Assembly: GCA_945878635.1 (NCBI GenBank)
Contig: CAMCTV010000011.1
Location: 1 to 34,757, forward strand
DNA from: Chryseobacterium gleum
Lineage (GTDB): Bacteria > Bacteroidota > Bacteroidia > Flavobacteriales_D > Sanyastnellaceae
Reading direction: 5' to 3'
DNA: 34,757 bases
The notes under the pieces are model-generated. The model was not told where the DNA came from. It did not search any database and saw nothing but the letters and a program-made list of their open reading frames with translations. Shown in pieces: positions 8,214 through 16,074 of this stretch. Position 1 is the first letter of the stretch. The number at the start of each line of letters is the position of its first letter. The translations under genes and the position numbers were made by a program.

Positions 8214-10442
8214 ATGAAAAGATTATTCACCCTTTTTATTTCGCTATTGTTTCACCTTGGCCATGGTCAATGGTTAGATTCATTTTCCGACAATTGGCCG
8301 TCGATAGGATGGAGCGGAGACCTTGATGAATTCGCCAACAACAGCAATCAGCAACTGCAATCCCATTTCAGTCAGCCTGGTTTTTTTCAATTGCACCATG
8401 ACCTATCTGCTGAAGAAAACTACAATGAAATTTCCTGTTTTCTCCGTCAAAACTTTGCTGGGAGTAGCAATAATTTCGGTCGTCTTTTGATTTATGATCA
8501 AGGCACACCGGACAGTGTGGGTCACAACAACAATGCGGGGATCCGGGGTTGGGTCATTCAATGGGGCAATGCAGGAAGTACGGACTTGATTCAAATCTTT
8601 TGGAACGATGGCGTGTTATGGGAACCTCTGGTAGAAGTCTTCCCAATTGCCAATGGTGTTTATGGCCATTTTAAACTCGTTCAAGATTCGATGGTTCATT
8701 TTTACTTTCAAGACAACGACTCCATAGCGTTTTTTCCATTGTTCACTGCGCCCATTCCGCAAGGATTTCAACCCTCGCACCTTTGTATTCAATCCCAATG
8801 CACCAGTTCCAATGCGCTCAATTTTTATTGGGACGATTTTTATTTTGGGCCTCCCATCGTTCCGCAGCAACCCATGAATACCGGTAAAAGAAGCATTGTT
8901 ATCAATGAAGTACTTCCCGACCCTGAACCCGCAACGCTGTCTGGCAAAAGTGAATTCATTGAACTTTACAACAACACCACAGATAGCATTTGGTTAAAGG
9001 ATTGGACATTATACAATACAACAACAGCGCATCCATTGCCGGAGAGATTCATTAAGCCCCATGCATATATCGTTCTTTGTCAAGCGGATGACACTATATT
9101 CTATGAAGACAACAGATGGGGATTGGAAAGCTTTTCAGCATTGACCAATACCGGAGACAGCCTCACCTTATGCGCTCCTGATGGTAGCGTTGTTGATGTC
9201 TTTCAATACAACATGGAGACATATCAAAATGCAAACAAGACAGATGGTGGGTGGTCATTGGAACAGCGCAATCCTGATTTGCCGTGCTCTGGAAATTTCA
9301 ATTGGTCCGCTTGCATCAGCAACAGTGGCGCAACACCGGGAAGACCCAATTCGATTTTAGATTCATCTTTTCAGGCCCCTCCTCCGCAGCTCACCGATTG
9401 GGGTTTGAGCGATGATCAGCGACTCTTTCTTTGGTCCAATCTACCCTGGGAGCAGGATAGTATGGTTATTCAACTAGATAATGAACTGCTCTCCATTCCT
9501 TGCCAATCATCCAGCGACAGCTTGATTCTTCAACTCCCTGAGTATGCAGAAAACGCTATTCTGAGCATTGATTCCATTTCCTTCTGCGCCAAATCCATTC
9601 CTGTTGAAATAGAAATGAATCTTCCCATCGTTGAAACGTTTTCAGGTCAAAAGATTTTACTCAATGAAGTGCTTTTCGACCCCAAGGAAGGTCAAAGCCC
9701 TTTTGTTGAACTATACAACAACAGTGATCAAAACATTGTATTGGATCAAGTTTGGATTGAAAACCAAAGTGGGACACTCTACGGTATTCAACGCCACCAT
9801 CATTTTATTCGTGCTCATGACAGAATTGCTTTGACCGAAAATCCAATCCCTATTCAATGTTCGTCAGAAAATGTGCATCTGGTAAATCAACTTCCCTACA
9901 TGACGATTGAAGAAGGTACCATTTATTTGGGCTATTCTTTCTACAAAATAGATACCTTGATTTACCAAGACAGCATGCACCATCCTTACCTCATCGATAC
10001 AGAAGGAGTATCGCTGGAAAGGGTAGAAGGAGATTTGACCAAAGAAACTTGGCTATCTGCAAGTTCCGGCGAAGGAGGTCAAACGCCAGGTTGTCCCAAT
10101 TCACAACAATGGAATTATGTATTGGACGAAATCCAATTTCAATGCACACCAGAATACTTCAGTCCCAATCAAGATGGATACCAAGACATCATTGCCTTTT
10201 CATATCAGGGCGAACATGCCGGTGTTGAAACCCAATTGAGGATCCTATCCAAAGATGGCTATGAAATGAAAACCATCTCTGCGAGGGATTGGCAAGGCCA
10301 TCACGCCCAGTGGACTTGGGATGGAACGGACAATTTCAATGGCCTTTGTCCACCTGGACTTTACTATGCACTATTAGAAATATGGACAGGACAAAGCACA
10401 CGTGCTCTCAAGACCATTAAATCCTTTGTACTTTCGCCATGA
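8214..10442 (+). CDS. Secreted lamin-tail domain protein with FlgD-like C-terminal Ig domain
   Basis: A 742-aa secreted protein. Residues 1-19 form a signal peptide (hydrophobic core, then HGQ). Residues about 20-220 resemble a concanavalin-like beta-sandwich. Two lamin-tail repeats follow: one starts near residue 225 (SIVINEVLPDPEP, then EFIELYNNT) and a second near residue 480 (KILLNEVLFDPKEG, then FVELYNNS). The last ~100 residues (YFSPNQDGYQDI, then WDGTDNFNG and PGLYYALLEIW) resemble the FlgD/gliding-type Ig domain found at the end of exported Bacteroidota proteins. It likely sits on or is released from the surface; its ligand is unknown. The polysaccharide deacetylase gene starts 3 bases after it. 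Confidence 0.85.
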   Translation: MKRLFTLFISLLFHLGHGQWLDSFSDNWPSIGWSGDLDEFANNSNQQLQSHFSQPGFFQLHHDLSAEENYNEISCFLRQNFAGSSNNFGRLLIYDQGTPDSVGHNNNAGIRGWVIQWGNAGSTDLIQIFWNDGVLWEPLVEVFPIANGVYGHFKLVQDSMVHFYFQDNDSIAFFPLFTAPIPQGFQPSHLCIQSQCTSSNALNFYWDDFYFGPPIVPQQPMNTGKRSIVINEVLPDPEPATLSGKSEFIELYNNTTDSIWLKDWTLYNTTTAHPLPERFIKPHAYIVLCQADDTIFYEDNRWGLESFSALTNTGDSLTLCAPDGSVVDVFQYNMETYQNANKTDGGWSLEQRNPDLPCSGNFNWSACISNSGATPGRPNSILDSSFQAPPPQLTDWGLSDDQRLFLWSNLPWEQDSMVIQLDNELLSIPCQSSSDSLILQLPEYAENAILSIDSISFCAKSIPVEIEMNLPIVETFSGQKILLNEVLFDPKEGQSPFVELYNNSDQNIVLDQVWIENQSGTLYGIQRHHHFIRAHDRIALTENPIPIQCSSENVHLVNQLPYMTIEEGTIYLGYSFYKIDTLIYQDSMHHPYLIDTEGVSLERVEGDLTKETWLSASSGEGGQTPGCPNSQQWNYVLDEIQFQCTPEYFSPNQDGYQDIIAFSYQGEHAGVETQLRILSKDGYEMKTISARDWQGHHAQWTWDGTDNFNGLCPPGLYYALLEIWTGQSTRALKTIKSFVLSP

Positions 10443-10445
10443 AAC

Positions 10446-11078
10446 ATGTATCTACACCAAACCCCTCGGTTGATTCGTGCATTGGGCACAGATTTTTTTT
10501 GGCGCATCCCGACCGAAAATAAAGAGGTTTTCTTGACTTTTGATGATGGGCCTACACCCATCATTACAGAAAAGGTGTTGGACCTATTGTCGCAATACCA
10601 AGCCAAGGCAACATTCTTTTGCATTGGCAAAAATGTAGACAATCATCCACAACTGTTTCAAAGAATTTTGGACGAGGGGCATCAAATAGGCAACCATACC
10701 CAAAACCATAAAAATGGCTGGAAGACTGGGTATGCACAGTATTTGCGGGATGTTCTCACTGCCAAAAAGAACAATCCTTCCACCTTGTTCAGACCGCCAT
10801 ATGGACAAATCAGTCGCACACAAACCAAAGCATTATTGAAGCATTATTCCATCATCATGTGGGATGTGCTCACCGGAGACTTTGATGCTTCCATGTCGGT
10901 TGAAACCTGCATTGATAAGGTGTTGCAACTCACCAAACCCGGCTCCATCATCGTATTTCACGACAGCCTCAAAGCCAGTCCCATCCTATTACAAACCCTT
11001 CCTGCGGTGTTAGATGCACTTAGTCAAAAAGGGTATCAATTTTCATCCATTCAACCACACCATGTACGTCGCTCCTAA
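10446..11078 (+). CDS. Polysaccharide deacetylase (NodB homology, carbohydrate esterase 4)
   Basis: Removes N-acetyl groups from amino-sugar polymers such as peptidoglycan or chitin-like glycans. At 210 aa it is a bare NodB domain. The conserved motifs are in order: LTFDDGP near residue 34 (catalytic base and metal Asp), GNHTQNH near residue 80 (metal-binding His pair), RPPYG near residue 120, WDVLTGD, and IIVFHDS near the end with the last catalytic His. No signal peptide or membrane anchor is evident, so its location is uncertain. It begins 3 bases after the lamin-tail gene and overlaps rsmA by 17 bases, so the three genes are probably co-transcribed. Confidence 0.9.
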   Translation: MYLHQTPRLIRALGTDFFWRIPTENKEVFLTFDDGPTPIITEKVLDLLSQYQAKATFFCIGKNVDNHPQLFQRILDEGHQIGNHTQNHKNGWKTGYAQYLRDVLTAKKNNPSTLFRPPYGQISRTQTKALLKHYSIIMWDVLTGDFDASMSVETCIDKVLQLTKPGSIIVFHDSLKASPILLQTLPAVLDALSQKGYQFSSIQPHHVRRS

Positions 11079-11826
11079 AAAACACCTGGGTCAACACTTT
11101 TTGATCAACCCACAAATCGCCGCTGACATTGCCCATGCATTAACCGGTTTTGGAGGCTATAAAAAAATCCTAGAAATTGGACCAGGGACCGGAGCACTGA
11201 CCCAACATCTATTGGCATTGCCTTATGAAACGCATGTTGTAGAAGTAGATCAGCAATCCATAGTGTATTTGCACTTGCATTATCCCCAACTGAAAAACCG
11301 CATCCATTCGGCTGACTTTCTCAGGATGAATTTGGAAGAGTTCTCTAAAGAGCCCATTGCTATCATTGGAAATTTTCCTTACAACATCTCGTCACAAATA
11401 TTGTTTCATGTTTTGGATTTCAAAAACCACGTTCCAGAATTGGTAGGCATGTTTCAAAAAGAAGTTGCCCTTCGCGTGGCCAATGGGCCTGGCACAAAAG
11501 ATTATGGCATTCTTAGCGTATTGATACAGGCATGGTACGATGTAGAGTATTTGTTCACTGTTCATGAAAATGAATTCAATCCGCCACCCAAAGTAAAAAG
11601 TGGAGTCATCCGCATGAAGCGAAAAGACAATACTTCATTGGGTTGTAACGAAGCACAATTTATTCAGTTGGTTAAATTGGCCTTTAATCAACGCAGAAAG
11701 ACATTGCGCAACTCTATCAAAAGTCTCATTGCACACAAAAATTGGGAACATGAAATTCTCCAGAAACGACCAGAACAATTGGGTGTTGCAGAGTTTATAT
11801 GGCTCACCAATGAAGTTTTTTCCTGA
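11062..11826 (+). CDS. rsmA: 16S rRNA dimethyladenosine transferase
   Basis: Dimethylates the two adjacent adenosines in the 3' terminal helix of 16S rRNA using S-adenosylmethionine. With the ATG at 11062 it has 254 aa, beginning MYVAPKKHLGQHFL, the family's normal N-terminus; the longer reading from 11014 only extends into the deacetylase gene. SAM-binding motif I is ILEIGPGTGALTQ (residues 37-49), the acidic motif II is VVEVDQQS, and the catalytic motif IV is NFPYNIS (Asn104). FNQRRKTLRNS, the RNA-binding C-terminal signature, is present. Overlap with the deacetylase gene suggests translational coupling. Confidence 0.95.
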   Translation: MYVAPKKHLGQHFLINPQIAADIAHALTGFGGYKKILEIGPGTGALTQHLLALPYETHVVEVDQQSIVYLHLHYPQLKNRIHSADFLRMNLEEFSKEPIAIIGNFPYNISSQILFHVLDFKNHVPELVGMFQKEVALRVANGPGTKDYGILSVLIQAWYDVEYLFTVHENEFNPPPKVKSGVIRMKRKDNTSLGCNEAQFIQLVKLAFNQRRKTLRNSIKSLIAHKNWEHEILQKRPEQLGVAEFIWLTNEVFS

Positions 11827-11835
11827 GGAATTTCA

Positions 11836-11865
11836 TTGTCCACTATGGGGGTATCGTTACCTTTG
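11836..11865 (+). promoter_or_regulatory. Strong promoter of fbp
   Basis: TTG at 11836-11838, 19-base spacer, TACCTTTG at 11858-11865: a textbook Bacteroidota primary-sigma promoter. The first fbp ATG is only 4 bases beyond the box, so the transcript must have a very short or no leader, or use the ATG at 11876. Confidence 0.75.
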
Positions 11866-11869
11866 AAGC

Positions 11870-12877
11870 ATGAGTATGGTTACCTTGAATGAATTCATCA
11901 TGGAGCGTCAAGCGGACTTTCCGTTTGCCTCTGGAGATTTGAGTAGATTGTTAGCGGACATTAGCATTGCTGCTAAAATCATCAATCACAAGGTAAACAA
12001 GGCCGGCCTTCAAGATATCTTGGGAGCAGAGAGTACTACCAATATTCAAGGAGAGACCCAAATGAAATTGGATGTTTTCTCCGATCAAGCCTTGCTCAAT
12101 GCCGTGAAATGGGGCGGACAAGTTTGCGGTGCAGGAAGTGAGGAAAATGAAAAGTATTTTGCTTTTGAATTAGAACATTGCCGGAAAGCCAAATACGTCA
12201 TCCTCTTTGATCCTTTGGATGGCTCGTCCAATATTGATGTCAATGTCAGCATTGGAACCATATTTTCTATTCACAGAAGAAAAAGCTCTCTCGGTGATTT
12301 GGCCAATGTCAATGATTTTCTGCAGAAGGGCTCTGATCAGGTAGCTGCCGGTTATGTCATATACGGATCATCCACCATGTTGGTTTATACCACAGGACAT
12401 GGCGTCAATGGTTTTACTTTAGAACCGAGTATTGGAGAATTTTGCTTGTCACATGCAGACATGAAGTTTCCTGAGAGCAGCACCATGTACAGCATCAATG
12501 AAGGCAACATGGCCAGCTGTTCCAAGGGTGTTCAAACCTACATCAACTACTGCAAGAGTGTTGACAAAAAGAACAACTTACCATACACAGCCCGATACAT
12601 TGGATCCTTGGTAGCAGACTTTCACAGAAACCTCATCAAGGGAGGAATTTACATTTACCCCGGTACTAAAAAAAATACAGAGGGCAAATTGCGATTGCAA
12701 TACGAATGTAATCCATTGGCCTTTATCGCTGAACAGGCGGGCGGAAAAGCATCCGATGGTAAAAACAGAATTCTTGATATCCAACCCAAAGACCTTCACC
12801 AAAGAACGCCATTTTTCATCGGACCTGTTAAAATGGTTGAAAAGGTAGAAGAATTTATTCGCGAATTGGACAACTAA
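11870..12877 (+). CDS. fbp: Fructose-1,6-bisphosphatase, class I
   Basis: Hydrolyses fructose 1,6-bisphosphate to fructose 6-phosphate, the committed step of gluconeogenesis. The 335 aa match class I FBPases. The metal-binding signature [12 protein letters not shown] is at residues 112-123; GAGSEENE, a loop with metal-binding glutamates, is near residue 87; the substrate-binding region includes [23 protein letters not shown] near the end is also typical. ATGs at 11870 and 11876 are both possible; the first is annotated. It has its own promoter. The presence of pyk (glycolysis) elsewhere in the window on a separate operon fits independent control of the two directions. Confidence 0.95.
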   Translation: MSMVTLNEFIMERQADFPFASGDLSRLLADISIAAKIINHKVNKAGLQDILGAESTTNIQGETQMKLDVFSDQALLNAVKWGGQVCGAGSEENEKYFAFELEHCRKAKYVILFDPLDGSSNIDVNVSIGTIFSIHRRKSSLGDLANVNDFLQKGSDQVAAGYVIYGSSTMLVYTTGHGVNGFTLEPSIGEFCLSHADMKFPESSTMYSINEGNMASCSKGVQTYINYCKSVDKKNNLPYTARYIGSLVADFHRNLIKGGIYIYPGTKKNTEGKLRLQYECNPLAFIAEQAGGKASDGKNRILDIQPKDLHQRTPFFIGPVKMVEKVEEFIRELDN

Positions 12878-12891
12878 TCATTGTGCCATTC

Positions 12892-12899
12892 TATATTTG
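12892..12899 (+). promoter_or_regulatory. Candidate -7 box for the glycosyltransferase-dihydroorotase operon
   Basis: Reads TATATTTG, matching TAnnTTTG, with a TTG 23 bases upstream inside the end of fbp. It implies a start of transcription near 12905, just before the GTG at 12916 and downstream of the GTG at 12883. Confidence 0.45.
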
Positions 12900-12915
12900 T
12901 AACAATTCCACTTTT

Positions 12916-13623
12916 GTGAAAAATCCATTGGTCATCATACCCACTTACAACGAAAAAGAAAACGTTGTAAACATGATTCAAACCGTCATGAATTTATCAA
13001 TGGCGTTTGACATTTTGTTTGTGGATGATGGTTCGCCTGATGGAACCGCACAATTGATACAAGAACAACAATCTCATTTTCCCAATAGAATTCACCTCCT
13101 ACAACGTACAGGAAAATTGGGTTTGGGAACTGCCTACATTGCGGGATTCCGTTGGGCAATAGATGAAAAATATGATTTCATCTGTGAGATGGATTGCGAT
13201 TTCTCTCATACTCCACAAGATTTGGTTAGACTGGTTGAAGCCTGTCATCAAGGAGCTGACATGAGTGTAGGTTCTCGGTATACCAGAGGCGGGGGCGTAA
13301 TGGATTGGCCTTTGAAAAGAAGGGTGATGAGCAGAGGAGCTGGAGTCTACGTCAATTTGGTCTTGGGACTAGGTGTGAAAGATGCTACTGCAGGATTTGT
13401 TTGTTACAAAAGACAAGTTCTTGAATCACTTGATTTGGGAGGCATCCAATTCATAGGGTACGCTTTTCAAATTGAAATGAAATACAAAACCAAGCGCAAA
13501 GGATTTACCATCAAGGAAGTGCCCATCATCTTCAAAGACCGCATCTTGGGAAAAAGTAAAATGAGTCTAAATATTTTCAATGAAGCCTTTATTGGTGTCT
13601 TGAAAATGCGTTTAAACGCTTAA
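12916..13623 (+). CDS. Polyprenol monophosphomannose synthase-like glycosyltransferase (GT2)
   Basis: A cytoplasmic-face GT2 enzyme resembling dolichol-phosphate mannose synthase, which transfers a sugar from a nucleotide sugar to a polyprenyl phosphate. The core is IIPTYNEKENV at the N-terminus, FVDDGSPDGT near residue 45, and the metal-binding MDCDFSHTP near residue 95; GSRYTRGGG and RILGKSKMS complete the family pattern. There is no C-terminal membrane domain, like the short DPM1 type. The GTG at 12916 gives 235 aa and the usual N-terminus; an upstream GTG at 12883 would add 11 unlikely residues and lies before the putative transcription start. The next gene, dihydroorotase, starts 1 base after its stop. 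The actual sugar is not determined by the sequence. Confidence 0.85.
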   Translation: MKNPLVIIPTYNEKENVVNMIQTVMNLSMAFDILFVDDGSPDGTAQLIQEQQSHFPNRIHLLQRTGKLGLGTAYIAGFRWAIDEKYDFICEMDCDFSHTPQDLVRLVEACHQGADMSVGSRYTRGGGVMDWPLKRRVMSRGAGVYVNLVLGLGVKDATAGFVCYKRQVLESLDLGGIQFIGYAFQIEMKYKTKRKGFTIKEVPIIFKDRILGKSKMSLNIFNEAFIGVLKMRLNA

Positions 13624-13624
13624 T

Positions 13625-14962
13625 ATGAAAACTTTAATCAAAAATATCACTGTTGTCAATGAAGGCAACATGGTGTTGGCTGATGTGATTTTAGAAAATG
13701 AAATCATCGCTGACATTTGTCCTGCCAATAGCATTTCCAGCGAGCAATTTTCGAATGTGATTGATGGAACCGGAAAACACCTATTGCCTGGTTTGATAGA
13801 CGATCAGGTTCATTTCAGAGAGCCCGGCTTAACGCACAAAGGAGAGATTTATACAGAGGCCAAAGCCGCAGTGGCCGGGGGAATAACCAGCTATATGGAA
13901 ATGCCCAATACTGTTCCCAATACTGTCACTTTTGAGGAGTTGGAAAAAAAATACCAAAGGGCTTCAGAGGTGTCGTTGGCCAACTATTCTTTTTACATGG
14001 GTGCCACCCAAACCAATGCCCACTTGATGCCTGATATAGATATCAAAAATGTTTGCGGCGTAAAAATATTCATGGGTTCGTCGACAGGAAATATGTTGGT
14101 GGATAATGAGGAAAGCCTGAACGCCATTTTCAAAAATGCAAAGACATTGATTGCAACGCATTGTGAAGATGACAACATGATTGCCGATAACTTAGAACGC
14201 ATACAGAGACTTTATCCCGCAGGCATTCCCGTGGAGCAGCACCCCATTATTCGCGATGCTGAGGCATGCTATGCATCCTCGTCCAAAGCCATCGCTTTGG
14301 CCAAAAAACATGATGCGCAATTGCATATACTGCATATCAGCACCGCCAAAGAAATTGCTTTGTTTACCAATGATCAATTAAAAGACAAAAGGATAACAGC
14401 AGAAACATGCGTGCATCATTTGTGGTTTACGGATGAGGATTATGCAACCAAGGGAAGCCGAATCAAATGGAATCCTGCAGTAAAAACGGCAGATGACAGA
14501 GCCGCTATCCGTCAAGCCTTGAAAGATGGGTTCATCGATGTGCTCGCAACAGATCATGCTCCCCATACCTTGGCTGAAAAAGCCAATGCTTACGGTTCCT
14601 GCCCAAGCGGCGGTCCGCTTGTTCAGCACGCACTACCTGCACTTTTGGAAATGTGCCGTCAAGGGGTATTCAACTTGACAGATGTGGTACAAAAAGCGTG
14701 TCACAATGTTGCTCTTTTGTACAATATCGCACACCGCGGATTTATTAGAAAAGGATATCAGGCTGATTTGGTCATGGTTGATCTCAACGCAACCTGGTTG
14801 GCTACAGATGAAAACAGTTTGTACAAATGTCAGTGGACACCATTTCACAATACCCTATTCCACAACAAAGTGGAACGCACATGGGTCAATGGTAGATGCG
14901 TTTACAACAATGGTCAATTTGATGAACAAGTAAAAGGTCAACAACTCACTTTCCAGCGATGA
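13625..14962 (+). CDS. pyrC: Dihydroorotase (amidohydrolase family, Bacteroidota type)
   Basis: Predicted to cyclise carbamoyl aspartate to dihydroorotate in pyrimidine synthesis. The 445 aa fit class I dihydroorotase. The metal-binding HxH motif reads DDQVHFREPG (Gln61, His63): the first metal-binding His is replaced by Gln. Other site residues are present: Lys147 in CGVKIFMGSS (the position expected for the carbamylated lysine), His179 in ATHCED, His237 in LHILHIST and Asp310 in LATDHAPHT. From memory, other Bacteroidota dihydroorotases share the Gln, so it is probably a clade trait and not decay. It is flanked 1 base upstream by the glycosyltransferase and overlaps DUF4296 by ATGA. An allantoinase-like or hydantoinase activity is the main alternative. 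Confidence 0.85.
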   Translation: MKTLIKNITVVNEGNMVLADVILENEIIADICPANSISSEQFSNVIDGTGKHLLPGLIDDQVHFREPGLTHKGEIYTEAKAAVAGGITSYMEMPNTVPNTVTFEELEKKYQRASEVSLANYSFYMGATQTNAHLMPDIDIKNVCGVKIFMGSSTGNMLVDNEESLNAIFKNAKTLIATHCEDDNMIADNLERIQRLYPAGIPVEQHPIIRDAEACYASSSKAIALAKKHDAQLHILHISTAKEIALFTNDQLKDKRITAETCVHHLWFTDEDYATKGSRIKWNPAVKTADDRAAIRQALKDGFIDVLATDHAPHTLAEKANAYGSCPSGGPLVQHALPALLEMCRQGVFNLTDVVQKACHNVALLYNIAHRGFIRKGYQADLVMVDLNATWLATDENSLYKCQWTPFHNTLFHNKVERTWVNGRCVYNNGQFDEQVKGQQLTFQR

Positions 14963-15363
14963 AAGCCATCAGCATACTCTTAATCGCAATCATCTGGGTG
15001 GCCTGCAGCAATAACACCACTCCTGATAAAGCCAAAATGAATATCAAACAAACAGCAGAAGTGGTGCTAGAACTAAGATTGGCCAATGCTGCATACAACC
15101 TTTACCACAATCAATTGGAAGAGAAAGACAGGGATTGGACTCCTTACCAAGCAGAAATATTCCAACGGCTTAAAGTACAACCTGAAGATTTTTCATCTTC
15201 CTTAAAAATTCACTCGCAATACCCTGATAGTATCCTTCTGATGGACAGTTTAATTCTGGCTAAATTGGAAATGAAATCAAGGAAGGAGATTCAACCAGGC
15301 ATTGATGCTCATCATCCCATAAAAAAGTACAAGGGACACATCCACAGACAAGGCGGTGAGTAA
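14959..15363 (+). CDS. DUF4296 lipoprotein
   Basis: A 134-aa predicted lipoprotein: a hydrophobic N-terminus ends in WVAC (Cys16). The mature part is helical (IKQTAEVVLELRLANAAY and the following YHNQL segment), matching the pattern of the DUF4296 family, which in Bacteroidota commonly follows dihydroorotase. Function unknown. It is coupled to dihydroorotase by a 4-base ATGA overlap. Its last 87 bases overlap, on the opposite strand, the 3' end of the membrane-protein gene that converges on it, so the C-terminal tail (Lys/His/Gly-rich) is encoded in antisense to another coding region. The DUF assignment is by recall of the family pattern, not by a search. Confidence 0.75.
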   Translation: MKAISILLIAIIWVACSNNTTPDKAKMNIKQTAEVVLELRLANAAYNLYHNQLEEKDRDWTPYQAEIFQRLKVQPEDFSSSLKIHSQYPDSILLMDSLILAKLEMKSRKEIQPGIDAHHPIKKYKGHIHRQGGE

Positions 15364-16074
15364 TTTCTTTTTGGTCCAAAAGACAACAAAAGGAATCAGA
15401 ATACACAATAGAATCCAACCTGAACTAATCTTGGCGGAGAATCCGAGTTGAATTACCACCTCTGCCAACAAGGCCAATAAAAAAACACCCAACCACATTG
15501 ATCTACTCGATTGACTTTCTCTATTCTCATTGATATCGGTAATCATGACCAAAGCGCTAATGAGTAAAAAGGAAACAACAAAAGCGCTCCAAAAAAAATG
15601 AACCTCTTGAAACATCATGGGTATAGTGGCCCAAACAGACCAGCACCAAGCCACTGAAAAAGTCTTGATAAAATATACATCTCTGCTGGACCAAGTAATC
15701 ATTTTTAGCAATGCCTTAGGGTAATAAACCAAAGCCATCACTGCTGCTGAAACAATCATAACAATGGGAAGCGCGGAAATGGATGTATGAGAACCAAGCT
15801 GGGCACTCTGAATGATATAAGCCGCTGCAGATAATACAAATCCATACAAGGTAGCAAAACGATAGGGGCTCTTGCGCTGATGCTTTGGCCACCGTAAAAT
15901 CAAATAAAAAAGTGCCGAAGAAACCGCTGCCATGGCCACTATGGGCATCGGTATGTGACCCATAAAAATATTGACCATTCGTTCAGCCGTCATCCAAGCA
16001 GACATGTAAAACACCATGGCGATGCCAGATACCAAAGAGTAAATCCACCACCAATTGCATTGTAATCTCTCCAT
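15277..16074 (-). CDS. Multipass membrane protein, possibly a degenerate UbiA-like protein
   Basis: About 265 aa with seven to nine hydrophobic segments. The start at 16074 overlaps the preceding gene's stop as TAATG and is preferred over 16095, which would overlap it by 22 bases. The segment around residue 130 (DVYFIKTFSVAWCW) and the acidic motif ITDINENRES near residue 185 resemble the second aspartate-rich region of UbiA-type prenyltransferases. No first DDxxD motif is seen, so enzymatic activity is doubtful. Otherwise I do not recognise it. It is last of a lipoprotein > DUF2490-type > membrane-protein operon, and its 3' end overlaps the convergent DUF4296 gene by 87 bases. Confidence 0.6.
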   Translation of the reverse strand: MERLQCNWWWIYSLVSGIAMVFYMSAWMTAERMVNIFMGHIPMPIVAMAAVSSALFYLILRWPKHQRKSPYRFATLYGFVLSAAAYIIQSAQLGSHTSISALPIVMIVSAAVMALVYYPKALLKMITWSSRDVYFIKTFSVAWCWSVWATIPMMFQEVHFFWSAFVVSFLLISALVMITDINENRESQSSRSMWLGVFLLALLAEVVIQLGFSAKISSGWILLCILIPFVVFWTKKKLLTALSVDVSLVLFYGMMSINAWLNLLP

